Under the pieces are notes generated by a model. It was not told the DNA's origin. It did no database searches and saw only the letters and a program-made list of their open reading frames with translations. Shown here in pieces: positions 26,421 through 33,702 of a stretch of 33,702 bases of DNA (positions are counted from its first letter, which is position 1; every line of letters begins with the position of its first letter). Origin of the DNA: Aporhodopirellula aestuarii (GTDB lineage: Bacteria; Planctomycetota; Planctomycetia; Pirellulales; Pirellulaceae); contig NZ_JAMQBK010000055.1 of NCBI RefSeq assembly GCF_023701485.1, positions 1-33,702 of the forward strand, read 5' to 3'. Both the position numbers and the translations under genes were made by a program.

Positions 26421-27173
26421 TCAGGCCTCTTCGATCCGGTCGCGAAACACGCGAAAGTCTTCAAGGGTGTCGATCCCGCGAGCGGCCTCCGAAACCGGTG
26501 CCACCACAATGCATATTCCGGCTTCGATCGCACGGAGCTGTTCGAGTTTTTCGATCTGCTCCAATCGACCAGGTGGCTGGGTCGCGAACCACAACAGAAA
26601 GTCACGACGGTACGCATACAATCCGATATGGTGCCAATAAACCGGGACCTCCGCTTGCAACAACGCTTCGCTGCCCCCGTCTCGGGCATGCGGGACAACC
26701 GAACGGCTAAAATAGATCGCCCGATCTTCGTTGCCCATCACAATCTTCACACAACCGGGGTCGTTGAGTTTGTCGATGGTATCGATCGCACACGCGGCAG
26801 TCGCGATGTCTGCCTCCACACGAGATTGCAGCAACTCGGCAACCGCGTCGATCGCGGCGGGATCAATCTCAGGCTCGTCCCCTTGGACGTTTACAAAAAC
26901 ATCCACGTCATCATGCATCAGCGCGATCTCGGCAATCCGGTCCGTCCCGCTCTGACAGTTAACGCTGGTCAAACGAGCTTCCCCGCCAAAAGAATCCACT
27001 TCCGCGACGATCCGCGGATCATCGGCAGCAACAATGACCTGATCGGTGACTTTCGCCCGCCTGGCCGCTTCATAGGTGTGCTGCAAAACCGACTTTCCGC
27101 CCGCACGCAGTAGCAGCTTCTCGCTCAGCCGGCTGGAGGCCAATCGGGCGGGAATCACGATCATTGTCTTCAT
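26421..27173 (-). CDS. kdsB: 3-deoxy-manno-octulosonate cytidylyltransferase (CMP-KDO synthetase)
   Basis: A 250-residue cytoplasmic enzyme that activates KDO with CTP for lipopolysaccharide core synthesis. It has the N-terminal nucleotide-binding motif IPARLASSRLSEKLLL (family usual: IPARxxSxRLPGKPL, so the Pro-Gly-Lys-Pro part is altered while the Arg and Lys remain), VAADDPRI, NVQGDEP (Mg/CTP site), HHIGLYAYRRDFLLWF, EKLEQLRAIEAG and RGIDTLEDF near the C-terminus. Length is normal. It supports a Gram-negative outer membrane containing KDO-type lipid A or a KDO-containing glycan. It converges on trpD and no other LPS genes are adjacent. Confidence 0.93.
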   Translation of the reverse strand: MKTMIVIPARLASSRLSEKLLLRAGGKSVLQHTYEAARRAKVTDQVIVAADDPRIVAEVDSFGGEARLTSVNCQSGTDRIAEIALMHDDVDVFVNVQGDEPEIDPAAIDAVAELLQSRVEADIATAACAIDTIDKLNDPGCVKIVMGNEDRAIYFSRSVVPHARDGGSEALLQAEVPVYWHHIGLYAYRRDFLLWFATQPPGRLEQIEKLEQLRAIEAGICIVVAPVSEAARGIDTLEDFRVFRDRIEEA

Positions 27174-27993
27174 CGATGTTCTCTCTGTGGTAAGTGGGCG
27201 GCAGTGGCAACTGCTTAGCCCTGATATTGCACGCGATTCGTAGGCCGTATCGCATAAACCATTGCCAAGCCGGAGCTACGGTCGCAAATCGATTGATTTT
27301 GAAAATAACAGAATGTGTTTCGAGCAAATCAGGTTTATGCGGATCCGGCAGGGTTTCTCGCGACCTCGATCCGGCCTACGCAATATCCGGGCTAGTGCGG
27401 CGGACGCGGCTTGGCGAGTCACGATTCGGTGCTTCTGAAAAAGCTCAACGAGCAAGCGCCGTGCCGGCTCGTGATGGCTCCCGAGTTCGCCCATCAAGCC
27501 ATAATGAGGCTGTTTGGTTCGACCGCCGTGGGGCCACTCGATCCGGCGGTCAATCCCCATCATGCCCAAAAAGCTCCTTCACGAAGCGTGAGGTTTTACC
27601 GAGCGAGCAGCCCAAGCACAAACTGGCCGCCAAAATAACAGGCACACGTGCCCAGCCATCCAGCAGGCTCGATCGGCGCTCGGCACTCAGGCGGGGCAAC
27701 GCCCCAACACAAACGACTCGATTAGCGGCAAAATCCGCAGTCGCCACGTAAATCCACGCACCAGCCGCCGCAGGACGGACCGCTACCCAGCCCCTCTCGC
27801 CCCCCGCCCAATATTGCAAGCAATTGCCTAAGCTCGACGCTCTTAATGCCTCTTACTTACGCGTCCATGCGCGAATCATCAGCAGACAATGAATATCGGC
27901 ATAAGCCACAGCGGCACAACTATTTTTTCTCAAAAACGCAAACCATTACTAAAGAACAACTTACAACGCGTTTTCGGATGACTCCTGGTCTTT
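27174..27993. other. 820-bp stretch without a convincing gene upstream of amt
   Basis: Two parts can be seen. An inverted-repeat region at 27241-27380 is listed separately. From about 27410 to 27820 the DNA has an open minus-strand frame (27819-27550, TTG start, 89 codons) and several short hairpins (for example around CCTTCACGAAGCGTGAGG near 27578). The frame resembles short hypothetical peptides that recur in related genomes, which suggests a dispersed repeat and not a gene; this is recollection only. I see no RNA gene. Confidence 0.4.
27241..27380. repeat. composite intergenic inverted repeat
   Basis: GCCGTATCGCATAAACC (27244-27260) is mirrored by GGTTTATGCGGATCCGGC (27332-27349), 17-18 bases with two differences. 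The outer flank CGTAGGCCG (27239-27247) is mirrored by CGGCCTACG (about 27372-27380). GTCCGGCCTAC at the very start of the window (about 66-76) is close to that outer arm, suggesting a dispersed repeat family. Confidence 0.5.
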
Positions 27994-28009
27994 TGGCACC
28001 GCTCGTGCA
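27994..28009 (+). promoter_or_regulatory. sigma-54 (-24/-12) promoter for amt
   Basis: TGGCACCGCTCGTGCA matches the RpoN consensus TGGCACG-N4-TTGCW: GG at 27995 and GC at 28007 are exactly 12 bases apart, with TGGCAC and TGCA intact. It points toward amt and would give a leader of roughly 200 bases. Ammonium transporter genes are classic nitrogen-limited RpoN/NtrC targets, which supports the call. I found no clear NtrC enhancer site. Confidence 0.65.
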
Positions 28010-28209
28010 TCAGCCGGTACGCCATGCAGCTTGCTAGCGTTTTAATCACACCAACACTCACGAGCGATTACGGATGGCCCGGGCAAGAGTTGGACGGTTG
28101 GTTGAATCGTGGAAGACAGAAAGCTGCCATTGATTGAAATCGGCGGGAGTGTTGATAGGTCGTCGCATTGAACGCGAGGCCGCACCCATGCCAATTGAAC
28201 ACCGTCTTT

Positions 28210-28220
28210 GAGAAGGAAAG
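28210..28220 (+). promoter_or_regulatory. ribosome-binding site deciding the amt start
   Basis: GAGAAGGAAAG ends 5 bases before the ATG at 28226. It supports that ATG over the upstream in-frame TTG at 28208, which would itself overlap this purine-rich stretch. Confidence 0.6.
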
Positions 28221-28225
28221 ACTAC

Positions 28226-29698
28226 ATGTATCAAAGTTTGAAGAGCCCGATTGGGCAAACCCCCGGTTTTCGCTGGACGAGGTTTCGCTCGTCGTGGCTA
28301 ATGATGGTCATCATTGTGGGGATGATAGGGATCGGCACATCACTCGCGTCTGTCGCTTCGGCTCAGGATGAAGCCACCGCGGTCACGGAAGTCGTGGAAG
28401 TTGCAGACGCGGGTGATGCTGCTGATTTAGACCTAGGCGTTGGCTATGCCCTCGATAACGCGGTCTTGTTTTTCTGTGCCATCTTGGTGCTGTTCATGCA
28501 AGCCGGTTTCGCCATGGTCGAAGTCGGACTGAACTCCGCCAAAAACACCGTCAACATTCTTGCCAAGAACGTCATGGACCTTTCGGTCGGTGCCCTGCTG
28601 TTCTTCATCGTCGGCTTTGGGATCATGTACCCAACGTCGTACATGAGTGAAGCCGATGCAGAGACCGTCAGCAAAGTGTTCGCGTTCGGCGGCACCGGTA
28701 TCTACACCAGCGACGATCCAGGTCGCACATTCTCGCCACAAGCCGACTGGTTCTTCCAGGCCGTGTTTGCCGCTACTGCCGCGACCATCGTTTCGGGTGC
28801 TGTCGCCGGTCGTATGAAATTCACCGCATACCTCGTCTACAGTGCAATCTTGACGGGTCTCATCTACCCAATCAGCGGTTATTGGAAATGGGGCGGCGGC
28901 TGGCTCGCTGACCTGGGCTTCCAAGACTTCGCAGGTTCCGCAGTTGTTCACGCAGTCGGTGGTTTCGCCGGTCTCGCTGGAGCAATCTTCCTCGGCCCTA
29001 GGCTCGGACGTTACACCGCCGACGGCAAATCAGTGCCACTGCCTGGCCACAACGTCGCATTCGCTGCACTGGGTGTGTTCATCCTGTGGGTGGGGTGGTA
29101 CGGATTTAACCCCGGCAGCCAACTCGCTTTCCAAGGCACCGGAGACATCGACGCAACGGTATTCATCGCCGTCAACACTACTCTCGCCGCTGCTGCGGGT
29201 GCTTTCATCGCAACTTTCGTTGCCTGGGGCTTGTTCGGTAAACCAGACTTGACGATGAGCCTCAACGGAGCCCTCGGTGGCTTGGTCGGCATCACCGCCT
29301 GCTGTGACGCCTTCAGCAACACCATGTCGATCGTGGTCGGTGGTGTCGCAGGTGTCTTGGTTGTTCTCGCCATCGTGGCATTGGACAAACTCAAAATCGA
29401 CGACCCTGTGGGTGCCTTCCCGGTCCACGGCGTGTGCGGTGTTTGGGGATGCATGGCGATGGGAATCTTCCCGAACACCCACTTCCCAACGGCGTTCGAA
29501 GGTTTCGTGACCCAGGGGATCGGCACCGCTGCCATCGCGGTTTGGGCATTCGTCTGCATGTCGGTCATCTTCGGTGCACTCAAAGCGGTCGGACACCTCC
29601 GAGTGACCCCAGAAGAAGAACAAGCCGGTTTGGACATCAGCGAGCACGGCATGCACGCTTACCCATCCGATGCGGTCACCGGTGGTGCGATCGCCTGA
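28226..29698 (+). CDS. amt: ammonium transporter (Amt/MEP/Rh family)
   Basis: A 490-residue inner-membrane ammonium channel. A cleavable signal peptide is likely (hydrophobic 24-40, ending SVASA near 46), as in E. coli AmtB, followed by 11 expected membrane spans. The pore twin-histidines are present: H242 in DFAGSAVVHAVGG and H401 in FPVHGVCGVWG. Other family signatures include GWYGFNPGSQLAF and NGALGGLVGITACC. The C-terminal tail (about 455-490) is cytoplasmic and would contact the P-II protein encoded 360 bases downstream. A sigma-54 promoter lies upstream and a strong terminator downstream. Confidence 0.96.
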   Translation: MYQSLKSPIGQTPGFRWTRFRSSWLMMVIIVGMIGIGTSLASVASAQDEATAVTEVVEVADAGDAADLDLGVGYALDNAVLFFCAILVLFMQAGFAMVEVGLNSAKNTVNILAKNVMDLSVGALLFFIVGFGIMYPTSYMSEADAETVSKVFAFGGTGIYTSDDPGRTFSPQADWFFQAVFAATAATIVSGAVAGRMKFTAYLVYSAILTGLIYPISGYWKWGGGWLADLGFQDFAGSAVVHAVGGFAGLAGAIFLGPRLGRYTADGKSVPLPGHNVAFAALGVFILWVGWYGFNPGSQLAFQGTGDIDATVFIAVNTTLAAAAGAFIATFVAWGLFGKPDLTMSLNGALGGLVGITACCDAFSNTMSIVVGGVAGVLVVLAIVALDKLKIDDPVGAFPVHGVCGVWGCMAMGIFPNTHFPTAFEGFVTQGIGTAAIAVWAFVCMSVIFGALKAVGHLRVTPEEEQAGLDISEHGMHAYPSDAVTGGAIA

Positions 29699-29821
29699 TA
29701 TTGATTGATCTACCCACCGCAGCTTCGTCGCCGGATGTCCGTTACACGTCCGGCGGCGTAGCAGCGTGCGGAATCAAAGATCTTCTCGGCTCTTGCCTGG
29801 GCCAGAAGAAGGCCCCAATGG

Positions 29822-29867
29822 CCCGTGACGAGTGTCCGCCTCACTCGTCGCGGGTCGGGGTTTTTTT
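29822..29867 (+). terminator. intrinsic terminator after amt
   Basis: Arms 29822-29834 (CCCGTGACGAGTG) and 29842-29854 (CACTCGTCGCGGG) give a 13-pair stem with a single G-U pair and a 7-base loop. A run of seven T follows at 29861-29867. It separates amt from the P-II gene, so the P-II gene either has its own promoter or depends on read-through. Confidence 0.85.
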
Positions 29868-30060
29868 GCGTTGAGGGCAACGCTGCCTCATCTACGCCTG
29901 ACCTGCTCGATCGGCTATCCTCGGCGTCCGATCTCTTATACCGACACGCCGCACAGGCGACGCAGCGTCATGAAACCCAGGCAAGCGGCCCGCTGGCCCA
30001 AAGATTGACACCGAGAGATCCCCACAGGCGGAAGATTTTGAACGGGAATATTGACCAACG

Positions 30061-30408
30061 ATGAAACTAATCATTGCCATTATCCAACCCTCGCGTCTCG
30101 ATGCCGTGAAGGACGCCCTGACTCGGGTGGAAGTCCACCGGCTCACGGTCGTCGATTGCCAAGGCTTCGGACGACAACGAGGCCAAACCGGAGGCATCCG
30201 AGGCCGTGACTATGGAGTCAACCTGCTCCGCAAGGTCCAGCTCCAAATCGGCGTCAACGAAGAATTCGTCCAACCCACGATCGACGCGATCTTGGAAGGC
30301 GGGCGCAGCAGCGACCAAGGTGAATTCGGTGATGGCAAAATTTTTGTCCTACCGATGGACGACTGCGTCCGGATCCGAACCGGCGAACGCGGCAGCGACG
30401 CGATCTGA
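30061..30408 (+). CDS. P-II family nitrogen regulatory protein
   Basis: A 115-residue trimeric signal protein that integrates 2-oxoglutarate, ATP/ADP and nitrogen status. It shows MKLIIAIIQPSRLDAVKDAL, the GFGRQRGQTGG segment before the T-loop, and the T-loop Tyr that is uridylylated in enterics at position 51 (RGRDYGVNLL). It ends with the C-terminal signature GDGKIFVLPMDD followed by VRIRTGERG. The usual Tyr46 position is Ile. Pairing with amt implies control of the transporter by direct binding, as for GlnK-AmtB. I do not choose between glnB and glnK because sequence alone does not separate them. No clear promoter or Shine-Dalgarno site is visible in the 190 bases before it. Confidence 0.95.
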   Translation: MKLIIAIIQPSRLDAVKDALTRVEVHRLTVVDCQGFGRQRGQTGGIRGRDYGVNLLRKVQLQIGVNEEFVQPTIDAILEGGRSSDQGEFGDGKIFVLPMDDCVRIRTGERGSDAI

Positions 30409-30565
30409 AACGAACCAAATCCCCGCGGCCAAACGCCGCACCGGGGCCTCCCAACCACCGCGTCTCGAACGAAACAAGCAGCTTCCGACGCCGCTTCGCC
30501 CTTTTTGCCGCCGTCGTTCCCCTTTTGCTTCAGGCCCTTGCCGCCCCCGAGCAATCTCGCGGGTG

Positions 30566-30595
30566 TTGCACGCCCCACGCGGCGCCGATTACAAT
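30566..30595 (+). promoter_or_regulatory. sigma-70-type promoter for tRNA-Ala
   Basis: TTGCAC (30566-30571) and TACAAT (30590-30595) with an 18-base spacer lie about 95 bases upstream of the tRNA. Both hexamers are close to consensus and the DNA between them is GC-rich, as in stable-RNA promoters. Confidence 0.5.
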
Positions 30596-30690
30596 TAGCC
30601 TTCCAGAGTCAAGCTTCAGGTGTTCCAAGGCTGGCAGCCGCATCCCAGATGGCCGCCCACCTATCGACACCCGTAAAAACTCTGAAATCA

Positions 30691-30763
30691 GGGGTTGTAG
30701 CTCAGTTGGGAGAGCGCTGCGTTCGCAATGCAGAGGTCGAGAGTTCAAGTCTCTTCAGCTCCA
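30691..30763 (+). tRNA. tRNA-Ala (anticodon CGC)
   Basis: A full 73-base cloverleaf: acceptor GGGGTTG/CAGCTCC, D-arm GCTC/GAGC, anticodon stem CTGCG/TGCAG with loop TTCGCAA (anticodon CGC, reads GCG), T-arm GAGAG/CTCTT with loop TTCAAGT, and discriminator A. The G3-U70 pair that identifies alanine tRNAs is present. The genomic 3' CCA is not encoded in full (CTC follows the discriminator). Confidence 0.97.
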
Positions 30764-30784
30764 CTCGCTTTAAGTTCTTGCTGG

Positions 30785-30800
30785 AACGCTCTTTAGCGTT
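30785..30800 (+). other. small hairpin downstream of tRNA-Ala
   Basis: AACGCT/AGCGTT with a CTTT loop lies 21 bases past the tRNA. No T-run follows. It may help 3' processing or termination. Confidence 0.3.
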
Positions 30801-30999
30801 ACCGCCATCGTTGGCGTGCGGCTCACGTTTGGACCATTCCAGGGTAGACGACTACTCCGAATGCCGTTTGGAGTTTCGCCATGTCACATTCTCAAAGTGC
30901 GTAGCCGGCTTGCCGGTACCCTCTCAGCGGTCAGGCTAAGCCCCGATTGGGTCACCAAAATTTCGCATGGCGCCTCCCGAGGAAGCTCTACGTGATCCA

Positions 31000-31268
31000 C
31001 CTTCGTAGCGGAACAGCGCAAACCGTCCGGTGTCTGCCTTCCTAGCGGAACGGCGCGAGCCGTCCGGTGTCAGACCAGCAGACGGCATAAAAACACAAAC
31101 GTGTTCCTGGCACCTTATTGTGTCGTCCGGAGTAACGGTGAGCGTGGTCTCTACCACGAAATACACGAAGGACACGAAAGTGGTGCCTATGCTTTCTTTT
31201 CCTGTAGCTCGCGTGTTTCGTGGTCGCCAATCGCCTTCTTACCGAAACGGCGCGAGCCGTCCGGTGTC
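31000..31268. repeat. three copies of a 35-bp hairpin repeat
   Basis: Copies at 31000-31034, 31037-31071 and 31234-31268 share CCTTC-N-TA-S-CG-R-AA, then an ACGGCGCGAGCCGTCCGGTG core; copy 1 differs from it at three core positions. In the core, CGGA(A)CGGC pairs with GCCGTCCG around a GCGA loop, a GNRA-type tetraloop. Copies 1 and 2 are 2 bases apart. These look like members of an intergenic repeat family of the lineage. Confidence 0.7.
31153..31224. repeat. imperfect inverted repeat of the ACCACGAAAtACACGAAGgACACGAA type
   Basis: ACCACGAAATACACGAAG (31153-31170) continues to 31180 with GACACGAAAG. It is mirrored by 31192-31224, which ends CGTGTTTCGTGGT. This sequence type, with repeated ACACGAA units, recurs between genes in planctomycetes and other environmental bacteria (recollection). 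It sits between copies 2 and 3 of the 35-bp repeat. Confidence 0.55.
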
Positions 31269-31271
31269 ACA

Positions 31272-31333
31272 TCGAAAAAAAATGCGTGCAGCCAAAAAGA
31301 CTTGGCTCCGTTTGCCCACATGCATTTTTTCGA
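31272..31333. repeat. inverted repeat with A/T-rich ends
   Basis: TCGAAAAAAAATGCGTG (31272-31288) and CACATGCATTTTTTCGA (31317-31333) form an imperfect stem. An inner GCCA/TGGC pair lies within the spacer. On the plus strand the right arm's T6 run would suit a terminator but no gene lies just upstream, so I class it as a repeat. Confidence 0.4.
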
Positions 31334-31543
31334 AATCATTTGATCGTGTCCGAAATGGTTTTAGCTCTCAGACAGAACGTGATATCTCACCGGGCCCGCT
31401 GATCGTGCATTGGCAAAAACACGAAAGCCACTCTCCAGTGCACATGTTGGTTTTTCTCTCTTCAAACGCATCTGCCAATGCGTCGAGATAGCAATGTCCT
31501 CCGATCAGCGCAAACAGCACGGACACCGTTGGTAAAGGATGCG

Positions 31544-32557
31544 TTAAGACCAGCGTTCGCGCCAGCTCGGTGGTTTCATCCGGCAAGCTTCTCCCGCTTC
31601 GTACGACTCAATGTAGCGCCGCATGTCTTCGATGTCGTCGTCCTCGGTGGCGAGAGCGAGGGCCGTTCTCTGAAACGAGATCGCCGACTGGAAATCGCCT
31701 TTCTCCGCGTGAGCAGCGGCGAGGCAACCGAGGTAAGCCGTGTCGCTGTAGTTCGTGAGCTCACACGCTTCGGTGATGAGCTCCAGCGCGCGAGCGCCAT
31801 CGCGGTAGCGACTCTGCGGGCAAATTGCCAGAAACTCTGCGAGGACGGCACGCCGCTTCGCAGAGCGTGGATCAAGCTCCAAGGCTCGCTCGTAGTCAGC
31901 GAGTGCTTCGGCGTAACTTCCCCTGCGGTTCCACGCGACGCCGCGGCTGGTATAGGTGACGGCGTTCTTGGGATCGAGGTGGATTGCTCGCGAGAAATCG
32001 GCGATCCCCTTGCGGAGTTTGCCGAGACACACCCAGGCGTTTCCTCGGTTGTGATACGCGTCCGCTGACTCGGGGTCGCTGCGTATTGCGAGTGTGTAGT
32101 CCGCGATCGCCTTGCGGTGGTCGCCCAGGTTTTGCCAAGCGAGACCTCGCATCAAATAGGCCTTAACGTGTAAAGGGTCGAGACGAATCGCTTCGTTGTA
32201 GTCCTCGATCGCGTCGGCGTCTGCTTGCTTCTGGTAGCGACAGCGGCCGCGGGTGTAATACGCGTCAGGCAAAGCGTTGGGCGGGAGCCCACGGAGGATC
32301 GCTTCGGTCAAATCCGTGATGGCGAGGTCATATTCACGCTTCTTGCTAAAAGCCAGCCCGCGATTGTAGCGAACGTCGGCGCGGTCGGGCGTTAGGCTCA
32401 GCGTCTTATCGAAGTCGGCGATCGCGCTGTCATAGTTCCTCATCCGATACCACGCCCAGCCACGCTGGCTCAAGGCGATGACATCGTCCGGGAAAGCATC
32501 GAGTGTCTCGGTGCAATCGGCGATGATCCGATCAAATTCTTGTTCGTCCTCCGTCAT
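31544..32557 (-). CDS. tetratricopeptide repeat (TPR) protein
   Basis: A 337-residue all-helical protein made of about seven to eight TPR units. Successive 34-residue patterns such as AYLMRGLAWQNLGDHRKAIA followed by DYTLAIRSDP, and TYTSRGVAWNRRGSYAEALA, run from about residue 10 to 310. TPRs mediate protein-protein contacts, and no catalytic domain or signal peptide is present. An in-frame ATG lies at 32581. I prefer the ATG at 32557 because AAGGTGG sits 7 bases before it on the minus strand. The C-terminal YEAGEACRMKPPSW resembles the usual end of planctomycete TPR proteins. The partner is unknown and neighbours give no clue. Confidence 0.85.
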   Translation of the reverse strand: MTEDEQEFDRIIADCTETLDAFPDDVIALSQRGWAWYRMRNYDSAIADFDKTLSLTPDRADVRYNRGLAFSKKREYDLAITDLTEAILRGLPPNALPDAYYTRGRCRYQKQADADAIEDYNEAIRLDPLHVKAYLMRGLAWQNLGDHRKAIADYTLAIRSDPESADAYHNRGNAWVCLGKLRKGIADFSRAIHLDPKNAVTYTSRGVAWNRRGSYAEALADYERALELDPRSAKRRAVLAEFLAICPQSRYRDGARALELITEACELTNYSDTAYLGCLAAAHAEKGDFQSAISFQRTALALATEDDDIEDMRRYIESYEAGEACRMKPPSWRERWS

Positions 32558-32738
32558 CACACTACCACCTTGATCTATCAACGAACTACACTCGATACGA
32601 CGAGGGCAGATGGGTTGACTTGCAATTCAATGTCCCCGACAGACGAACACCAACGTTGACCGACAGCAGAAACCGGTCCGCCTCCCACACACTACATTTT
32701 CAAACCAATGTCATCGGCGGCTCGCCTCCACCGCATGG

Positions 32739-33494
32739 TTACTTGCTCTCTTGCGACAGCTGATCACGCGTGGCGTCGAGCAGTTCTGTCGTAATTGTGT
32801 GTCCGTCGTCGAACGGAAGCCAATTGGTTTGAATTCCCTCGCGTACGAGCATTTCGTGCAAGCGCTTTGAGTCCGCGAACGGCAAGACATCGTCACGCTG
32901 GCCGTGAGCAAGCAGAACCTGGATGCCGTGTGCTGAGTCAATCGATGCAGCATCAATCGCGAGCGCGGGTGAGTACAAAATCAGATGCCGGATCGGCAGA
33001 GTTCTATCCAACAGAAGCATGCTTGACACCGTTGCCCCCTGCGAGAATCCACCAACCGCAACCTCTGCATTCGGGTAGATTTTCGAAATAAACCGCACCA
33101 ACGATGCAAGCTTAGCATGAGCAATTGCAAGTTCGTCTTCTGTTGTCGCCCAAGCGAGCCCTCCACCGTCAACAGCAATCGGCGCCGCTGGGAACACGAA
33201 CGCACGCGACTCGCCGCCAATGTAATCCGCCAGCGGGACGAGATCCGATTCGGTAGCACCGTACCCATGAAGCAACACGACGATCTGAGCCGCATCCTCA
33301 AGCGGAGTTCCGACGGCCTGAACCTTCAGCCCACCCCACGGGTCATCTGCGTCACGGCCAACAGTCACTCGCGATGTTTCCGCAATCGCATCGGTAAGAT
33401 CACGTGTCGATTCCGAACAGCCGATTGCCGCAGAGAGCAGTAGGAGAGTCAAGTATCTCAAATGAATTTCCAGTAGGTCAGGTAGCGTCGCCAA
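32739..33494 (-). CDS. alpha/beta hydrolase (carboxylesterase/phospholipase type), probable lipoprotein
   Basis: A 251-residue serine hydrolase. The N-terminus has a hydrophobic stretch (about 12-24) ending AIGC at C26, a slightly imperfect lipobox, so export and lipid anchoring are likely. The fold motifs are VVLLHGYGATESDL (oxyanion region), GGFSQGAT with nucleophile S151, HGQRDDVLPF with acid D201 and DDGHTIT with H232, giving a full triad. The arrangement fits the carboxylesterase/acyl-protein thioesterase-like family (about 220 residues plus signal). The natural substrate is not evident. The first ATG was used; a later TTG near residue 8 would also keep the signal. Confidence 0.87.
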   Translation of the reverse strand: MATLPDLLEIHLRYLTLLLLSAAIGCSESTRDLTDAIAETSRVTVGRDADDPWGGLKVQAVGTPLEDAAQIVVLLHGYGATESDLVPLADYIGGESRAFVFPAAPIAVDGGGLAWATTEDELAIAHAKLASLVRFISKIYPNAEVAVGGFSQGATVSSMLLLDRTLPIRHLILYSPALAIDAASIDSAHGIQVLLAHGQRDDVLPFADSKRLHEMLVREGIQTNWLPFDDGHTITTELLDATRDQLSQESK

Positions 33495-33702
33495 TAATGG
33501 TGCGGTGGCGAGGAGTGTGATGATCGAGCAACGTCACTTCGCCGCTCACGTGCATCGCAATGACTATCCGCCGTCTTGCGGAACCGGAACCTCCCCAACG
33601 AGCTCTGGAGAATCATTTGAGAAACGAATAACACAAGCAGATGTAGTGAGTTTGGTGTCTCCAGTGAAGAAAAGGTGTCAGGACTGAATGGCACGGGCGT
33701 AA
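33495..33702. other. terminal 208 bp, no gene seen, probable intergenic repeat
   Basis: No supported coding region. In one minus-strand frame, roughly 33590-33480 translates without stops to a short peptide with MHVSGEVTLLDHH. I associate this with a repeated intergenic sequence in Rhodopirellula-like genomes (recollection, untested). The last bases include GGTGTCAGGACTGAATGGCA, also repeat-like. Confidence 0.3.

Noticed and set aside
29011..29656. Two minus-strand open frames of over 200 codons opposite amt
   Set aside because: Both are shadows of the amt coding region, whose pore residues are intact.
31000..31268. CRISPR array
   Set aside because: The three repeats are unevenly spaced (2 and 162 bases), differ from one another, and no cas gene lies in the window.
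31368..31586. 72-codon minus-strand frame overlapping the end of the TPR gene
   Set aside because: It could be a frameshifted tail, but the TPR protein already has the usual C-terminal ending and this frame has no known domain.

Overview
The window looks like chromosomal DNA from a marine planctomycete close to Rhodopirellula. The reasons are a roughly mid-50s GC content judged by eye, a 3037-residue surface protein with the planctomycete 'LEPRxLLSA'-type N-terminus, few clear Shine-Dalgarno sites, a KDO pathway gene (Gram-negative envelope), and many short intergenic repeats of the kind common in that group. The genus is inferred from pattern recognition, not from a database search.

Positions 118-22694 read as one functional locus. 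On the minus strand, in order of transcription, lie a giant cadherin-like/DUF4347 surface protein (13732-4619), a membrane hybrid histidine kinase with a receiver and two tandem Hpt domains (4519-1574), and a response regulator with an HD-GYP c-di-GMP phosphodiesterase domain (1392-118). A 272-bp region holding an 8+8 bp inverted repeat separates the giant gene from a divergent plus-strand operon. That operon encodes a TolC-like outer-membrane channel, a short SecA-like ATPase, an HlyD-type periplasmic adaptor, a GAF-TM-HlyD adaptor, and an M50 metalloprotease fused to a PqqD-like N-terminus and an HlyD C-terminus (14005-22694). These five genes are tightly packed, with two GTGA overlaps. The giant protein has no obvious classical signal peptide and ends in a hydrophobic segment, and the operon has no ABC transporter. 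I infer a dedicated export machine for the giant protein, powered by the SecA-like ATPase and the membrane adaptors and controlled through a phosphorelay and c-di-GMP. This is the strongest candidate for an undescribed system here.

Positions 22732-27173 hold housekeeping genes: a TerC-family membrane protein, a nucleoside hydrolase, anthranilate phosphoribosyltransferase (trpD) and CMP-KDO synthetase (kdsB). A REP-like hairpin and a long inverted repeat lie between trpD and kdsB.

Positions 27174-30408 are a nitrogen-assimilation module. After a roughly 1-kb non-coding stretch of repeat-like DNA come a good sigma-54 (-24/-12) promoter, amt (ammonium transporter), a strong intrinsic terminator and a P-II signal protein.

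Positions 30566-33702 hold tRNA-Ala(CGC) with its promoter, a cluster of intergenic repeats, a TPR protein and a predicted lipoprotein alpha/beta hydrolase. The last 200 bases look like another intergenic repeat.
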